In this document: positions 7,068 to 17,438 of the stretch, piece by piece
Layout of the letters: the number at the start of each line of letters is the position of its first letter
Numbering within the stretch: position 1 is the first letter of the stretch
Assembly (NCBI RefSeq): GCF_019285775.1
Contig: NZ_CP079105.1
Location: forward strand, 3,480,603 to 3,544,602
From: Skermania piniformis
Lineage (GTDB): Bacteria; Actinomycetota; Actinomycetes; Mycobacteriales; Mycobacteriaceae
DNA: 64,000 nt
Direction: 5' to 3'
Notes under the pieces: model-generated
Seen by the model: only the letters and a program-made list of their open reading frames with translations
Databases searched by the model: none
Told to the model about the DNA's origin: nothing
Program-made: the position numbers and the translations under genes

Positions 7068-8384
7068 ATGAGCGATGCGACGCTGCCCGAGAACTGGTCG
7101 TTCGAGACCAAACAGATTCATGCCGGGCAGGCCCCGGATCCCACCACCAACGCCCGTGCGCTGCCGATCTACCAGACGACCTCGTACACCTTCCGCGATA
7201 CCGATCACGCCGCGGCACTCTTCGGGCTGGCCGAACCGGGCAACATCTACACCCGGATCATGAACCCCACCCAGGACGCCGTCGAGCAGCGGATCGCCGC
7301 GCTCGAGGGGGGCGTCGCGGCACTGCTCGTGGCGTCCGGCCAGGCCGCCGAGACCTACGCGATCCTGAATCTCGCACAGGCCGGCGACCACATCGTGTCC
7401 AGCCCGCATCTCTACGGCGGCACCTACAACCTGTTCCATTATTCGCTGCCCAAACTGGGTATCGAGGTGAGCTTCGTCGACGACCCGGACGATCTGGACC
7501 AGTGGCGGGCCGCGATCCGGCCGAACACCAAGGCGTTCTTCGGCGAGACCATCTCCAATCCGAAGAACGACATATTCGACACACCCGGCGTATCCGCCGT
7601 ATCGCATGCCGCCGGCATCCCACTGATCGTCGACAACACGGTCGCCACCCCGTATCTGATCCAGCCGTTGAGCCAGGGCGCCGACATCGTGGTGCATTCG
7701 GCGACGAAGTATCTGGGCGGGCACGGGTCGGCGATCGCCGGCGTGATCGTGGACGGCGGTCGCTTCGATTGGACGGTGACCGACGCCGACGGCGCCGCCC
7801 GGTACCCCGGCTTCACCGAGCCCGACCCCAGCTACCACGGCGTGGTCTACGCCGACCTCGGCGCGCCGGCGTTCGCACTGAAGGCCCGGGTGCAGCTACT
7901 CCGCGATCTCGGCGCCGCGATCTCACCGTTCAACGCATTCCTGATCGCACAAGGTCTGGAGACGCTCAGCCTGCGGATGGAGCGGCACGTCCGCAACGCC
8001 CAGGCGGTCGCCGAGTTCCTGACCGCGCAGCCGGGCGTCACCTCGGTCGCCTACGCCGGCCTGCCGACGTCGGCCTGGTACGAGCGCGGTAGGCAGCTGG
8101 CACCCAACGGCACCGGCGCGGTCATCGCGTTCGAGCTGGCGGACGGCGTGGACGCGGGCAAGAAGTTCGTCGATGCGCTCACCCTGCACAGCCATGTGGC
8201 CAACATCGGCGACGTGCGCTCGCTGGTAATCCATCCGGCATCCACCACCCACTCGCAGCTGACGCCCGAGGAGCAGGCCGCCGCCGGCGTGACGCCCGGC
8301 CTGGTTCGGCTGGCCGTCGGAATCGAAGGAATCGACGACATCCTGGCCGACCTGCAGTCCGGGTTCGCCGCGATCGCGAACTGA
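7068..8384 (+). CDS. metY: O-acetylhomoserine sulfhydrylase (PLP-dependent)
   Basis: 438 residues starting [20 protein letters not shown], typical of the OAH/OAS sulfhydrylase branch of the Cys/Met-metabolism PLP family. [10 protein letters not shown] contains the Schiff-base lysine, and [20 protein letters not shown] is the conserved phosphate- and partner-site segment. It makes homocysteine from O-acetylhomoserine and sulfide. The ATG at 7068 follows GGAG at 7058-7061; a GTG at 7056 would overlap that site. It is controlled by the upstream riboswitch and leader peptide. It overlaps metX by one base (TGATG), giving a metYX operon that supplies substrate and enzyme together. Confidence 0.96.
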   Translation: MSDATLPENWSFETKQIHAGQAPDPTTNARALPIYQTTSYTFRDTDHAAALFGLAEPGNIYTRIMNPTQDAVEQRIAALEGGVAALLVASGQAAETYAILNLAQAGDHIVSSPHLYGGTYNLFHYSLPKLGIEVSFVDDPDDLDQWRAAIRPNTKAFFGETISNPKNDIFDTPGVSAVSHAAGIPLIVDNTVATPYLIQPLSQGADIVVHSATKYLGGHGSAIAGVIVDGGRFDWTVTDADGAARYPGFTEPDPSYHGVVYADLGAPAFALKARVQLLRDLGAAISPFNAFLIAQGLETLSLRMERHVRNAQAVAEFLTAQPGVTSVAYAGLPTSAWYERGRQLAPNGTGAVIAFELADGVDAGKKFVDALTLHSHVANIGDVRSLVIHPASTTHSQLTPEEQAAAGVTPGLVRLAVGIEGIDDILADLQSGFAAIAN

Positions 8385-9535
8385 TGTCGGCCCCGGTCGC
8401 CGCGCGGCGACACCCGACGTCGGCGGCGGCGTACCTGCCGCCGCCGGACGGCCGGCTCGACCTGGTCCAGATCGGTGACGTGCGGCTGGAGAGCGGCGCG
8501 ACGATCCCCGACGTGCACATCGCCACCCGGCGCTGGGGTGAGCTGTCGGCGGCCCGGGACAACATCGTGCTCGTCGAACACGCGCTGACCGCCGACTCGC
8601 TCGTCACCGGGCCGGGTGACCCGGGCCGGCCGGCCGGTTGGTGGGACGGCCTGGTCGGGCCGGGAGCACCGCTGGACACCGACCGCTGGTGCATCGTGGC
8701 GACGAATGTGCTCGGCGGCTGCGCCGGTAGCACCGGGCCGGGTTCGGCCGCACCGGACGGCCGCGCCTGGGGCTCCCGCTTCCCGGGCATCTCGATCCGC
8801 GACCAGGTCACCGCCGAGCGGACGTTCGCCGACGCCATCGGGGTCGCCCGGTTCGCTGCCGTCGTCGGCGGGTCGATGGGTGGCATGCGCGTGCTGGAGT
8901 GGCTGGTCGGCGACCCGGACCGGGTCGGTGCGGCGCTCGTGCTGGCCACCGGCGCCCGCGCGACCGCCGATCAGATCGGCACCCAGACCACCCAGATGGC
9001 GGCGATCACCACCGATCCCGACTGGCAAGGTGGTGACTACCACGAGACCGGCCGGGTGCCACTGCACGGTCTGGGCCTGGCCCGCCGCATCGCTCATCTC
9101 ACCTATCGAACCGAATTCGAGCTGGACGACCGCTTCGGCAACGCCGCGCAAGCCGGCGAAGACCCGTGGCGAGGTGGGCGGTACGCGGTACAGAGCTATC
9201 TCGATCATCAGGCGGCGAAGCTCGCCGCGCGATTCGACCCCGCCACCTACGTGCTGCTCACCGATGCGATGAACCGGCACGACATCGGCCGCGGTCGCGG
9301 CGGTGTAGCAGCCGCACTGGCCGACGTCCGAGTTCCGACGATCGTCGCGGGCATCGACTCCGACCGGCTCTATCCGCTACACACCCAGGCGGAGCTGGCC
9401 GAGGGACTGCCCGGGTGCTCGGGCCTGGCGGTCATCACCTCCCGCGACGGCCACGACGGCTTCCTCACCGAAACCACGGCGGTCGGCAAGCTCCTGGTGG
9501 AAACGCTGGATCTGGCCCGGTCGGCCGCCGACTGA
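8384..9535 (+). CDS. metX: Homoserine O-acetyltransferase
   Basis: 383 residues of the MetX alpha/beta-hydrolase family. [14 protein letters not shown] holds the nucleophile Ser, IDSDRLYP the Asp and RDGHDGFL the His of the triad. [18 protein letters not shown] and [10 protein letters not shown] are the family's active-site tunnel segments. It acetylates homoserine with acetyl-CoA, feeding metY. Its ATG overlaps the metY stop by one base, so it is translationally coupled and shares the SAM riboswitch. The pair icd...metY-metX follows the M. tuberculosis order. Confidence 0.95.
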   Translation: MSAPVAARRHPTSAAAYLPPPDGRLDLVQIGDVRLESGATIPDVHIATRRWGELSAARDNIVLVEHALTADSLVTGPGDPGRPAGWWDGLVGPGAPLDTDRWCIVATNVLGGCAGSTGPGSAAPDGRAWGSRFPGISIRDQVTAERTFADAIGVARFAAVVGGSMGGMRVLEWLVGDPDRVGAALVLATGARATADQIGTQTTQMAAITTDPDWQGGDYHETGRVPLHGLGLARRIAHLTYRTEFELDDRFGNAAQAGEDPWRGGRYAVQSYLDHQAAKLAARFDPATYVLLTDAMNRHDIGRGRGGVAAALADVRVPTIVAGIDSDRLYPLHTQAELAEGLPGCSGLAVITSRDGHDGFLTETTAVGKLLVETLDLARSAAD

Positions 9536-9568
9536 GCGCACGCTGCGGGTCGGTCGGCGCCGCGCGGG

Positions 9569-9877
9569 TCAGCCGGTGCCCAACGGGTCGATGTAGGCGG
9601 CCAGCCAGACGATGATCGCGCCGACAACGACCAGTGCCGCAGCGTCGAATCGGCGGCCACGCACGGCGAACCAGCCCAGCCGACCTTCGGCCACGGTGAA
9701 GCGGGCCACCCCGGCCAGCATCGTGCCGGCGCCGAAGACGAGCGCCCCGCGGCGCCAGCGATCCGACATCACCAGCAGCACCGCCACGATATAGATCACC
9801 CCGACGATCGCCACCGGTAGATGCGTGCGGATCACCTGGGCCAGCCGCCGCGGACCGGCGGGCGACCGTGCGGTCAC
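9569..9877 (-). CDS. DUF3017 membrane protein
   Basis: 102 residues from a GTG that overlaps the folD stop by four bases (GTGA). Three hydrophobic segments (about 20-38, 45-62 and 78-95), with [19 protein letters not shown] and [19 protein letters not shown], correspond to the actinobacterial DUF3017 family, which is nearly always encoded next to folD. The function is unknown; the conserved pairing suggests co-expression rather than a known metabolic link. No upstream start fits because the frame runs into folD. Confidence 0.85.
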   Translation of the reverse strand: MTARSPAGPRRLAQVIRTHLPVAIVGVIYIVAVLLVMSDRWRRGALVFGAGTMLAGVARFTVAEGRLGWFAVRGRRFDAAALVVVGAIIVWLAAYIDPLGTG

Positions 9878-10779
9878 CTCGCGGCTTGTTTCTCGGCCCA
9901 CTCGACCACATTGGTGAGGAGAAACGCCCGGGTCAGCGGGCCGACCCCGCCCGGGTTCGGCGAAAGATAACCCGCCACGTCGGCGACATCGGCAGCCACG
10001 TCGCCGACCCGGCCATCCGGACCGCGGGCCGCGCCGACGTCCACCACCGCCGCCCCCGGTTTGATCATGTCCGCGGTGATCAGGCCGGGGGCGCCGGCCG
10101 CGGCGACCACGATGTCGGCGCGCCGCACCTCGTCGGCCAGGTCCCGGGTCCCGGTGTGACACAGCGTGACCGTCGCGTTCTCCGAGCGCCGGGTGAGCAT
10201 CAGCCCGAGCGGCCGACCGACCGTGATACCGCGGCCGACGATCACCACGTGGGCACCGTCGAGCGGAATGTGGTAGCGGCGCAACAAGTGGATGACACCG
10301 CGCGGGGTGCACGGCAACGGCGCGTCCTCGCCGATCACCAGTCGGCCCAGATTCCGCGGGTGTAGACCGTCGGCGTCCTTGACCGGATCGATCCGCTCCA
10401 GGGCGGCACTTTCGTCCAGCTGCTTCGGTAGCGGCAGCTGCACCAGGTAGCCGGTACACGCCGGATCGGCGTTCAGCTCGTCGATTACCGCATGCAACTC
10501 CACCTGGGTGGTCTCGGCGGGCAGATCCCGGCGGATCGAGGCGATCCCGACTTTGGCGCAGTCGGAATGCTTGAGTCGGACGTAGGTGGCCGAGCCGGGG
10601 TCGGCGCCGACCAGCACCGTACCCAGACCGACGGCGATCCCGCGGGCTCGCAGCGCGGCCACCCGCGCGGTGAGATCGGTGAAGATCTCGTCTCGGGTGG
10701 TCTTCCCGTCCAGCAGCGTCGCCGACCCGGTCGGGACACCGCCCACCGTCGTATCGGTCGCGCAGCCAGGCTCGGTCAC
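9874..10779 (-). CDS. folD: Bifunctional methylenetetrahydrofolate dehydrogenase/cyclohydrolase
   Basis: 301 residues. [14 protein letters not shown] near the start, [15 protein letters not shown] with the catalytic Tyr and Lys, [13 protein letters not shown] and PCTPRGV are family signatures, and [14 protein letters not shown] is the NADP-binding loop. It interconverts 5,10-methylene-, methenyl- and 10-formyl-tetrahydrofolate in one-carbon metabolism. The first 22 residues before LDGK are longer than in most FolD proteins, so a downstream GTG at 10737 ([11 protein letters not shown]) is a possible alternative start. It is followed by DUF3017 with a four-base overlap. Confidence 0.95.
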   Translation of the reverse strand: MTEPGCATDTTVGGVPTGSATLLDGKTTRDEIFTDLTARVAALRARGIAVGLGTVLVGADPGSATYVRLKHSDCAKVGIASIRRDLPAETTQVELHAVIDELNADPACTGYLVQLPLPKQLDESAALERIDPVKDADGLHPRNLGRLVIGEDAPLPCTPRGVIHLLRRYHIPLDGAHVVIVGRGITVGRPLGLMLTRRSENATVTLCHTGTRDLADEVRRADIVVAAAGAPGLITADMIKPGAAVVDVGAARGPDGRVGDVAADVADVAGYLSPNPGGVGPLTRAFLLTNVVEWAEKQAAR

Positions 10780-10814
10780 GCAGCCAGGCTACGCCAGGCC
10801 ACCGACGCCGACGG

Positions 10815-11420
10815 CTACTCGACGACCAGCCCGTGCGCCCGCGCGTAGTCGATCGTCTGCGCCGGCGCGACCCGGGTCTCGGACAGTCCGGTGGATGCCC
10901 AGAAAACGGTGTCGACCTGCGCACCACGCATGTCGGCGCCTTCCAGTCGGAGTCCGGTGGTGCGCGCACCGACCAGGTCCACCGAGCTCAACGTCGCGCC
11001 GCGCAGATCGGCCAAGACCAGATTGGCCGCTCGCAACCGGCAGCCGGACAGGTCGGTGTTCCGCAGGTCGGCCCCGCCGAGCGAGGCCTGGGAGAAGTCC
11101 ACCCCGGCCAGCTCGATCGGCCGCAGGCGGCAACTGATGAACGTCGAACCGACCATCGAACAATCCCGGAGCGAACTGTGCCACAGCGCGGTACCGGTGA
11201 ACTGACACCGCCGGAAGGTGGTCCGGTGATGATGCGAACCGGCCAGGTCGGTGCCGGTGAAGTCGCACTCGACGAAGGTCACCGATTCGGTGCGCAGGCC
11301 GCTCATGTCGGCCGCGCGGAACCGGCACCGAACGTAGGTGCGCTTCTGCCAGTACTCGCCCCTCAGTTGAACATCGGTGTAGTCCTCGTCGAGGATCGCC
11401 TCGATATCCACAGTCGACAT
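10815..11420 (-). CDS. mfpA: Pentapeptide-repeat protein MfpA (DNA-gyrase-interacting DNA mimic)
   Basis: 201 residues built of A(D/N)LXX-type pentapeptide repeats across nearly the whole length (CDFTGTDLAGS, ADLRNTDLSGCRLRAANL, ADLRGATLSSVDL). Several segments match M. tuberculosis MfpA as remembered: TALWHSS, CSMVGSTF, SCRLRP, GARTTG and the ending YARAHGL. MfpA forms a right-handed quadrilateral beta-helix that mimics DNA, binds gyrase and lowers fluoroquinolone sensitivity. In M. tuberculosis mfpA is the last gene of the conservon; here trmL and a lipoprotein gene lie between it and that operon, so it probably has its own promoter. Confidence 0.85.
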   Translation of the reverse strand: MSTVDIEAILDEDYTDVQLRGEYWQKRTYVRCRFRAADMSGLRTESVTFVECDFTGTDLAGSHHHRTTFRRCQFTGTALWHSSLRDCSMVGSTFISCRLRPIELAGVDFSQASLGGADLRNTDLSGCRLRAANLVLADLRGATLSSVDLVGARTTGLRLEGADMRGAQVDTVFWASTGLSETRVAPAQTIDYARAHGLVVE

Positions 11421-11470
11421 GCCGCCTATTGTGCGTGTGGGTCGACGGATCGAGCCGGAAGATGATCATT

Positions 11471-11935
11471 ATGTACCGGATTGTGTTCTACTCTCCACAA
11501 ATCCCGCCCAACACCGGTAATGCGATCAGATTGACCGCAGCAACCGGTTGTGAGTTGCACCTCGTCGAGCCGCTCGGATTCGACCTCTCCGAACCGAAGC
11601 TGCGCCGCGCGGGCCTCGATTACCACGACCTGGCCTCGGTCACCGTGCACCCGGACCTCCCGGCGGCCTGGGCCGCGCTGGCGCCGGAGCGGGTATATGC
11701 GTTTACCGCACATGCCACCATGCGGTACACCGACGTCGCCTACCGAGCCGACGACGTGTTGCTGTTCGGTCCGGAACCGACCGGGCTGCCCGCCGAGGTG
11801 CTGGCCGACCCGCTGGTGACCGCGCAGCTGCGGATTCCGATGTTGCCCGGACGGCGCTCGTTGAACCTGTCCAATGCTGCGGCGATCGCCGCCTACGAGG
11901 CGTGGCGACAGCTCGACTTCGGCGGTGGCAGCTGA
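11471..11935 (+). CDS. trmL: tRNA (cytidine/uridine-2'-O-)-methyltransferase TrmL (SPOUT family)
   Basis: 154 residues, the family length. MYRIVFYSPQIPPNTGNAIRL is the family N-terminus, LLFGPEPTGLP is the knotted SAM-binding loop, and IPMLPGRRSLNLSNAAAIAAYE is the C-terminal trefoil knot. It methylates the 2'-OH of the wobble base 34 in certain leucine tRNAs. The start at 11471 has GGAAG nine bases upstream; an in-frame ATG lies three codons earlier (11462) but too near that site. It is divergent from mfpA, the same relation as Rv3366 (spoU) to the mfpA operon in M. tuberculosis. Confidence 0.9.
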   Translation: MYRIVFYSPQIPPNTGNAIRLTAATGCELHLVEPLGFDLSEPKLRRAGLDYHDLASVTVHPDLPAAWAALAPERVYAFTAHATMRYTDVAYRADDVLLFGPEPTGLPAEVLADPLVTAQLRIPMLPGRRSLNLSNAAAIAAYEAWRQLDFGGGS

Positions 11936-11939
11936 CGGT

Positions 11940-12839
11940 TCAGTCCGCCGGGTCGGGCGGCACCTTCCGCCGGTGCCGGGGCAACAGCCTGATCAGCCAG
12001 CCGCAGCCGAGCCCGATCAGCCCGAAGAAGACCAGCCACGGCACAGCTCGGCCGGTGAACACCACCACGTCGCCGAGCCAGTCGACCAGCGAATGCCAAC
12101 CCGCCGACAAACCGCCCCAGAACGAGCTCGGCCCCGATGGCCGAGGCGCCTGCGCGTCCGTGGTGATCGTGACGGTCAGGGTGGACAATGCGACCTGGTC
12201 GTTCAGTCGACGCTGCTGCGCGGTGAGGCTGTCCAATTCGCCTTGGCGATCGGAGACCGCCTTCTCCGCTTCGATCAGGTCGGCGGTGTTCGACGCCTGC
12301 GCGATCAGCGCCCGGAGGCGGTCGACCGAGGCTTGGAGCGCTCGAATCCGGGCGTCCAGATCATCGGACTGCAGGGTGACATCGGATCGGTCGATACCGA
12401 CGTCGGCGACCCGGCCCAGGTCGCCGAGGCCGGCGATCAACTCGTCGGTCCGGTCGGCCGGTATCCGCAGGGTCAGCGTGGCACTCGGATCGACACCGTC
12501 CGTACCGCGCTGCTCGCTCCGGCTGTCCACCCGCCCGCCCAACGCTTGGGCTCGCTCGGCAATCTGCCCGGCTACCTGGATCGGATCGGCGGCCGCCATG
12601 GTCACCGAGCCGGTCACCACTTCTTTCCGAGCTATCGCATCGGATGGTTGCTGCTGGCGCTGGACGTCGCCGGCAAACCCGGTTTTCGGTTCCAGCGCCG
12701 GCGCCGGCATCGCCTCACCTACGGCAGCGCTGCCCGCAGCATCGGACGACCGTTCGCTGCCGGCGCACCCGGTGCCGAGAACCGCCACGGCCAGCAGCCC
12801 GGCCAGGATGGGCACCAACACGCGGCAACCATTCATCAA
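11940..12839 (-). CDS. DUF4349-domain lipoprotein
   Basis: 299 residues. Residues 6-24 form a signal peptide ending in the lipobox GTGC (Cys25). KEVVTGSVTMAAADP and the following ADRTDELIAGLGDLGRV are typical of DUF4349, a periplasmic-facing domain with a long coiled coil (about 145-215: RIRALQASVDRLRALIAQAS, AEKAVSDRQGELDSLTAQ). A C-terminal membrane helix (about 262-285) is followed by RLLPRHRRK, giving a protein anchored at both ends. It lies 45 bases after the conservon GTPase gene in the same direction and may be transcribed with it. The function is unknown. Confidence 0.85.
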   Translation of the reverse strand: MMNGCRVLVPILAGLLAVAVLGTGCAGSERSSDAAGSAAVGEAMPAPALEPKTGFAGDVQRQQQPSDAIARKEVVTGSVTMAAADPIQVAGQIAERAQALGGRVDSRSEQRGTDGVDPSATLTLRIPADRTDELIAGLGDLGRVADVGIDRSDVTLQSDDLDARIRALQASVDRLRALIAQASNTADLIEAEKAVSDRQGELDSLTAQQRRLNDQVALSTLTVTITTDAQAPRPSGPSSFWGGLSAGWHSLVDWLGDVVVFTGRAVPWLVFFGLIGLGCGWLIRLLPRHRRKVPPDPAD

Positions 12840-12883
12840 GGCAGCCTACGGCCGTCGGCGCGGGTTCCGGGCCGGTTCCGGAA

Positions 12884-13465
12884 TCACCCGGTTTTCGTGA
12901 CCACTCGCCGCAACGCGAGTTCGGTCAACTGCACGAGCGTCTCCTTGGTGCGGTCCCGATCTCGGGCATCGGTAAACGTGATCGGCACCTGCGCCGGCAC
13001 CGCCAGCGCCTCCCGGATGTCTTCGATCGGATAGTTCGGCGAATCGTCGAACTCGTTCACCGCGACCAGGAACGGCAGATTGCGGGCTTCGAAGTAGTCG
13101 ACGGCCGCGAAACTGTCGTCCAACCGCCGGGTGTCGACCAGGACGACCGCACCGATCGCACCGCGAATCAGGTCGTCCCACATGAACCAGAACCGATACT
13201 GGCCCGGCGTTCCGAACAGGTACAGCACCAAGTCCTGGGCCAGGCTGATCCGGCCGAAATCCATCGCCACGGTGGTGGTGACCTTGTTCGGCGTGGCGGT
13301 GAGGTCGTCGACCGCGACGCTGGCATTGGTGACCAGCGCCTCGGTACGCAGCGGCACGATCTCCGAGACCGACCCCACCATCGTCGTTTTGCCTACCCCG
13401 AAGCCACCCGCGATCACTATCTTCGCCGACGTCGGCCGGCCCGCATCAGATGCCTCGGAGACCAC
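12884..13465 (-). CDS. Conservon GTP-binding protein (CvnD/MfpB-type)
   Basis: 193 residues. KIVIAGGFGVGKTTMVGSVS is the P-loop, PTTTVAMDFG-like TTVAMDFGRI the switch region, LFGTPGQYRFWFMWDDL replaces the DTPGQ Walker B of Ras-like GTPases, and NEFD stands in for NKxD. These features define the small GTPases of actinobacterial conservons. The M. tuberculosis counterpart (Rv3362c, MfpB) is reported to modulate MfpA, whose gene is 1.5 kb away here. The start overlaps the DUF742 gene by 20 bases. It is the last gene of the sensor-roadblock-DUF742-GTPase series and probably acts as a membrane-associated switch. Confidence 0.93.
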   Translation of the reverse strand: MVSEASDAGRPTSAKIVIAGGFGVGKTTMVGSVSEIVPLRTEALVTNASVAVDDLTATPNKVTTTVAMDFGRISLAQDLVLYLFGTPGQYRFWFMWDDLIRGAIGAVVLVDTRRLDDSFAAVDYFEARNLPFLVAVNEFDDSPNYPIEDIREALAVPAQVPITFTDARDRDRTKETLVQLTELALRRVVTKTG

Positions 13466-13817
13466 TGAGAACCCTTTCGATCAGGTCGCGACGATCGGCG
13501 TCGCTCGAATCTTCCTGCAGCGTGGCATGCACCCGCACGTGCCCCGCTGCGACCAGATCGCCTACCAACACTCGCACCACACCGAGCGGCATCCCCAACC
13601 AGGAGGCGACCTCGGCTACCGACGGCGACTTCTGCGACATGTCGACGATAGCTACTTCCACGTTGGACAACTCGTGCCGCCGCTCTTGGCTTTCCGGTAG
13701 CGACTGAACCAGCGCCTCTACCGCAAGGTCAACCTTCGGCCGGGTTCGTCCGGCCGTAAAGGAATAGGGCCGAACCATACTGGGTTCGGGCCGCCCGCCG
13801 CCGTTGTATGTCGTCAT
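13446..13817 (-). CDS. DUF742 conservon protein (CvnC)
   Basis: 123 residues from MTTYNGGGRPEPS, chosen because PSMVRPYSFTAGRTRP is the family start and a longer frame would overlap the roadblock gene. The body (VEVAIVDMSQKSPSVAEVAS, then LGMPLGVVRVLVGDL) is the winged-helix-like DUF742 domain. It lies 10 bases after the roadblock gene and overlaps the GTPase gene, so the whole set is one operon. DUF742 proteins are thought to bridge the roadblock and GTPase parts of the complex; the precise job is unknown. Confidence 0.93.
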   Translation of the reverse strand: MTTYNGGGRPEPSMVRPYSFTAGRTRPKVDLAVEALVQSLPESQERRHELSNVEVAIVDMSQKSPSVAEVASWLGMPLGVVRVLVGDLVAAGHVRVHATLQEDSSDADRRDLIERVLSGLRGI

Positions 13818-13827
13818 CGGCCCAGAT

Positions 13828-14244
13828 TCAGGATCCGGACGAAATCCGCGGAGCTGCTTCCACTGCCATCCCAACCCGGTCCACGAGGAGCGCCATCTCG
13901 TAGCCGACCTGGCCGATATCGCACGAGGTGTTGGTGAGCACCGCCAGATGTGAGCCGTCACCTACCGCCATCAGCAGCAGATACCCCCGCTCCATCTCGA
14001 CCACGGACTGCATCACCACGCCACCCTCGAACAGGTTGGCCACCCCGACCGACAAACTGGCCAAACCCGCGGTCACCGCCGACAGCTGCTCGGCACGATC
14101 CAACGGAAGCTGCGCGCTCGCCGCCATCAGCAAGCCGTCCGCCGACACCAGTACGGCGTGGGTGACTCCGGCGACTTCCTGGGCAAAGTTCGAGATCAGC
14201 CAGTCGAGCTGGCGATTCGTCCCGGCGACTTGATGGGGATTCAT
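13828..14244 (-). CDS. Roadblock/LC7-domain conservon protein (CvnB)
   Basis: 138 residues. [25 protein letters not shown] through [22 protein letters not shown] is a single roadblock/LC7 domain, the type that acts as activator or GAP-like partner of small GTPases. The ATG overlaps the sensor gene stop by four bases (ATGA), so it is coupled to it. The family is found as the second gene of conservons; MglB is a distant functional analogue. Start and length agree with the family. Confidence 0.94.
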   Translation of the reverse strand: MNPHQVAGTNRQLDWLISNFAQEVAGVTHAVLVSADGLLMAASAQLPLDRAEQLSAVTAGLASLSVGVANLFEGGVVMQSVVEMERGYLLLMAVGDGSHLAVLTNTSCDIGQVGYEMALLVDRVGMAVEAAPRISSGS

Positions 14245-17200
14245 CTATCTCCTATGTCTTGCTTGCCAGTCCTGGCGCGGGCCTGCTCGGCGTTGAAGGC
14301 ACGGCCTTCCCGGACCCCGCGCTGATGGCTCGACAGGGAGTTCCGGATGGCCTCCGGATCCAACCGGCTCCGGGACGGGCGCGCCGGTTCCGCCGGAGCC
14401 GAACCCGGGACCAGTCGTTGGCCCGGCGTGCGTTGCGGCAACCCGACCGACGTTCGTTCCGCGACCGGTGTCTCACTGACGTACTGCGCGACGCGCCAGC
14501 CCTCGTCGGCGGCCGAATCGAATCCGCGCGGCCCACTCGACTCCGCCGTGGGATCGGCCAACCACGCCGTCATCATATCGGCGAAAATCGGTGGATCGTC
14601 CCGACGGAATGCGTTCGGCGGGGGCCGCAGCCGAGTCTGGAAGAACGCCGCCGCCTTTGCCGTATCGGCGTGATTCCGGTGCCGGCCGGGCGGAATCGAC
14701 GGCTCGGCGGGACGTCCGTTCCAGCCGGTCTCCCGCTGCGGTGGCGGCCCGACGTGCGGTGGCGGCCCGACGTGCGATGGCGGCCCGGTCGGGGGCGAGA
14801 CCGGCCGCTGCGCGGGCATCGGACCGGTCGGCGGCTGGTGCTGCGCCGGCATCGGCGCGGTCGGTGGCTGTTGGCCGGCGCTGCGCAACGAGAAGATCGG
14901 CGAGTTCTGGATCATGTCGATCGTCCCGCCGGGGACCCGCTTCGGCAGACCGGACGCCGTCCGAGTGGGCGGTGCCGGGTAGCCGACCGACGATTCCGTG
15001 GTACCCGCACCCGAGGCAGCCGGATCGGCGGAACCGTAACCGACCGGCTCCGCGCGCGGTTCCGGGGCAGGCCCGGGCGGTGCGGAAACCGGTGGGCGCG
15101 GGGCACGCGGCGGCGCCGGGGGCTGCGAGGTCAGGCCGGACGAGGTCGAATCGTCGCTGCCCATCGTCACGACGAGGTTGCCGTTGCTGGCCCGCGCAAC
15201 TCCGGTCGGAGCCAGCGCCGGAGTTCCGGACGGGCGCGTCGGCGTGACCACCGGCGACGGCCGGGACAACGGAGCCGTCGGCCCGGTCATCGGCTCGGGA
15301 CCACGTGGCGGCATGGGCGGCGTCGGTTGCGGCTGCGCCGGAGCTTGCGCAGCTGCGGGCCGCGGCGGTTCGGCCGGCGCCGCCGGAACCATCGGCGACG
15401 GTCCGGTCGGCGGCGTCGTCATCGGTCCGGTCGGCGGTGCGACCGGCGACACCATGGCCGAGGTGGCCGGCTGCATCATCACCGGCACCGGCATGCCGCC
15501 GGTGGCCGGCGCGGCGGCGCTCGGATCCACCACCTGCTGTGGCCCGGTCGCGTGCCGCGGCGAGGCGTGCGGGCTGACCTGTCCCTGCACGGTGCCCGGC
15601 GGAATGATCAGCCGGCGCGGGATGTGCACCGTCACCGTGACCCCGGGATCGCGCGCGGTCGCGAAGGTCGGCCGCATCCGAACCCCGACGCCGTGCCGGT
15701 CGGCCAGTCGACTGACGACGAACAAACCCATCTGCCGAGCCGTGTTCGGCCCCACTTCGGCCGCCGTCGCCAGCTTCTCGTTGATCCGCTGCATCTCCTC
15801 CGGCGGGATGCCGATCCCCCGGTCGGCCACCTCGACCAGCAAGCCCTGGTCGTTGGCCTGGGCGAAGCTGAAGCGCACGTCGGTTTCCGGCGGCGACGCC
15901 CGCAGCGCATTGTCCAGCAACTCGGCCACCAGATGCGCGACGTCGGTGGCGGCCGGCTCGATGAGCAGGCCGCGCGGCGTCGCGTTCAGCTTGACCCGCT
16001 GGTAGTCCTCCACCTCGGAGATCGCCGCCCGGAGCACGTCGCCGATCTCCACCGGCGCCGTCTTCGCCCGACGCACCCGGGTGCCGGCGAGGATCAACAG
16101 GTTGTCCCCGTTGCGCCGCATCCGAGCGGCCAGATGATCGAGCCGGAACAATCGTTCCAGCAGCTTCGGGTCCTTCTCCTCGAACTCCATCGCTTCGATC
16201 AGCCGGAGCTGATGATCGACCAGCGACTTGGAGCGTCGAGCCAACGTCTCGAACATGTCGTTGACCTGCAGTCGCAGGCTGGCCTGCTCGCCGGCCAACC
16301 GTAAGGTCTGATCGTGGATATCGTCCACCGCGCGAGCAACGCCGCCGACGTCGTCGCCGGTGTCGATCGGCATCGGTTCGCGAGTGATGTTCTCGGCGTT
16401 CTCCCCGACCTTGATCCGGTCGATCGCAGCCGGCAGTTCGTGCTCGGCCAGGTTGCGTGCAGCGTCCCGCAGGCGGCGCAGCGGGCGGGTCATCGCCCGC
16501 GCGAACACCACCGCCAGCAACACAGCCAGCAACAGTCCGACCGACAACAATCCAGCGGCAACTATCAGGCCACGTCGGGCCGCGACCGCCCGGTCGTCCA
16601 CATCGGTGGTGATCTGCCGGGTGGCGTCGTTCACCACCCGACTGGACAAGGCGACCCCGGCGCGGGCCGAATCCGCCAGGTCGGACACCGAATAGCTACG
16701 GCTCGATGCGCCTTGGTCGATCAGCTGCGCCCGCTCGTCCACCCCGCGGGTCAGGTCGGCGATCACCGGATCACCGGCGGGCAGATCACCGGCAAGCTTG
16801 GCCAGCAGCGCGCGCTCGCCGCCGATGGCCACCAGCGCCGGATCGGGCGACAGCCGCGGATCCCGGGACAATTCCAAGGTCGCGATGGTGGTCGCGAAGG
16901 ACGACTGCCGCAGCGCGAGCGCGTCGGTGACCGTTCGACCGGGGGTAGCCGCCGCCGGCTCGTCCGGGATGGCCGCCTGTACCGCACGCACCGCCTGACT
17001 CTGCAGGTCACGGACGGTGTCGGCCAAGCTGGTCAACGAGCTCGCCGGCGTCCGTCCGGCCGCCTGAATCTGTTTCGCCCGGTCCACCACCACCCGCAGT
17101 GCGGCCGCCGAGTCGGCGGTGAGCGCACCCCCGTCCAGCAGCGTCTGCGCGTTGCCGATCTGCCGCCCCAGCTCGTCGAACTCGGTATCGGCGAACGTCC

Positions 17201-17438
17201 CACTTGCCTGGGCAGCGGCCACCGCCTCGGCAGCGGCATCGAGGTCTGCGGTCGCCGGGATCGCCGCAGCTGCGGCCGAAGCCGCAGCCAGCTGGCGCGA
17301 TCGATCCAGCTGCGACCAGATCTGCAGGCCGCCGAAAACGAGCATGAGGATCAGCGGCACCGCGATCACCGCGACGACCTTCCAGCCGAGGCGCCAATCG
17401 CTGATTCCGAACCGCTTGCGCGGTACAGCAGCGGTCAT
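14241..17438 (-). CDS. Conservon sensor histidine-kinase-like protein (CvnA)
   Basis: 1065 residues. A membrane helix at about 22-42 ([20 protein letters not shown]), an external sensing region to about 285, a second helix (about 287-313), a HAMP domain, then [17 protein letters not shown] (possible phospho-acceptor His), [17 protein letters not shown] (N box), [11 protein letters not shown] (G1) and [13 protein letters not shown] (G2). After about residue 640 comes a 400-residue Pro/Gly/Ala-rich tail without a fold, with PPTGPMP and HVGPPP repeats. Conservon sensors resemble kinases but usually have no response regulator; here the partners are roadblock, DUF742 and GTPase. It is the first gene of the operon. 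The tail is unusually long. Confidence 0.92.
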   Translation of the reverse strand: MTAAVPRKRFGISDWRLGWKVVAVIAVPLILMLVFGGLQIWSQLDRSRQLAAASAAAAAIPATADLDAAAEAVAAAQASGTFADTEFDELGRQIGNAQTLLDGGALTADSAAALRVVVDRAKQIQAAGRTPASSLTSLADTVRDLQSQAVRAVQAAIPDEPAAATPGRTVTDALALRQSSFATTIATLELSRDPRLSPDPALVAIGGERALLAKLAGDLPAGDPVIADLTRGVDERAQLIDQGASSRSYSVSDLADSARAGVALSSRVVNDATRQITTDVDDRAVAARRGLIVAAGLLSVGLLLAVLLAVVFARAMTRPLRRLRDAARNLAEHELPAAIDRIKVGENAENITREPMPIDTGDDVGGVARAVDDIHDQTLRLAGEQASLRLQVNDMFETLARRSKSLVDHQLRLIEAMEFEEKDPKLLERLFRLDHLAARMRRNGDNLLILAGTRVRRAKTAPVEIGDVLRAAISEVEDYQRVKLNATPRGLLIEPAATDVAHLVAELLDNALRASPPETDVRFSFAQANDQGLLVEVADRGIGIPPEEMQRINEKLATAAEVGPNTARQMGLFVVSRLADRHGVGVRMRPTFATARDPGVTVTVHIPRRLIIPPGTVQGQVSPHASPRHATGPQQVVDPSAAAPATGGMPVPVMMQPATSAMVSPVAPPTGPMTTPPTGPSPMVPAAPAEPPRPAAAQAPAQPQPTPPMPPRGPEPMTGPTAPLSRPSPVVTPTRPSGTPALAPTGVARASNGNLVVTMGSDDSTSSGLTSQPPAPPRAPRPPVSAPPGPAPEPRAEPVGYGSADPAASGAGTTESSVGYPAPPTRTASGLPKRVPGGTIDMIQNSPIFSLRSAGQQPPTAPMPAQHQPPTGPMPAQRPVSPPTGPPSHVGPPPHVGPPPQRETGWNGRPAEPSIPPGRHRNHADTAKAAAFFQTRLRPPPNAFRRDDPPIFADMMTAWLADPTAESSGPRGFDSAADEGWRVAQYVSETPVAERTSVGLPQRTPGQRLVPGSAPAEPARPSRSRLDPEAIRNSLSSHQRGVREGRAFNAEQARARTGKQDIGDR

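Noticed and set aside
14259-16304. Long plus-strand Arg-rich frame antisense to the conservon sensor
   Set aside because: Low-complexity Arg-rich translation typical of shadows; the sensor gene is well supported.
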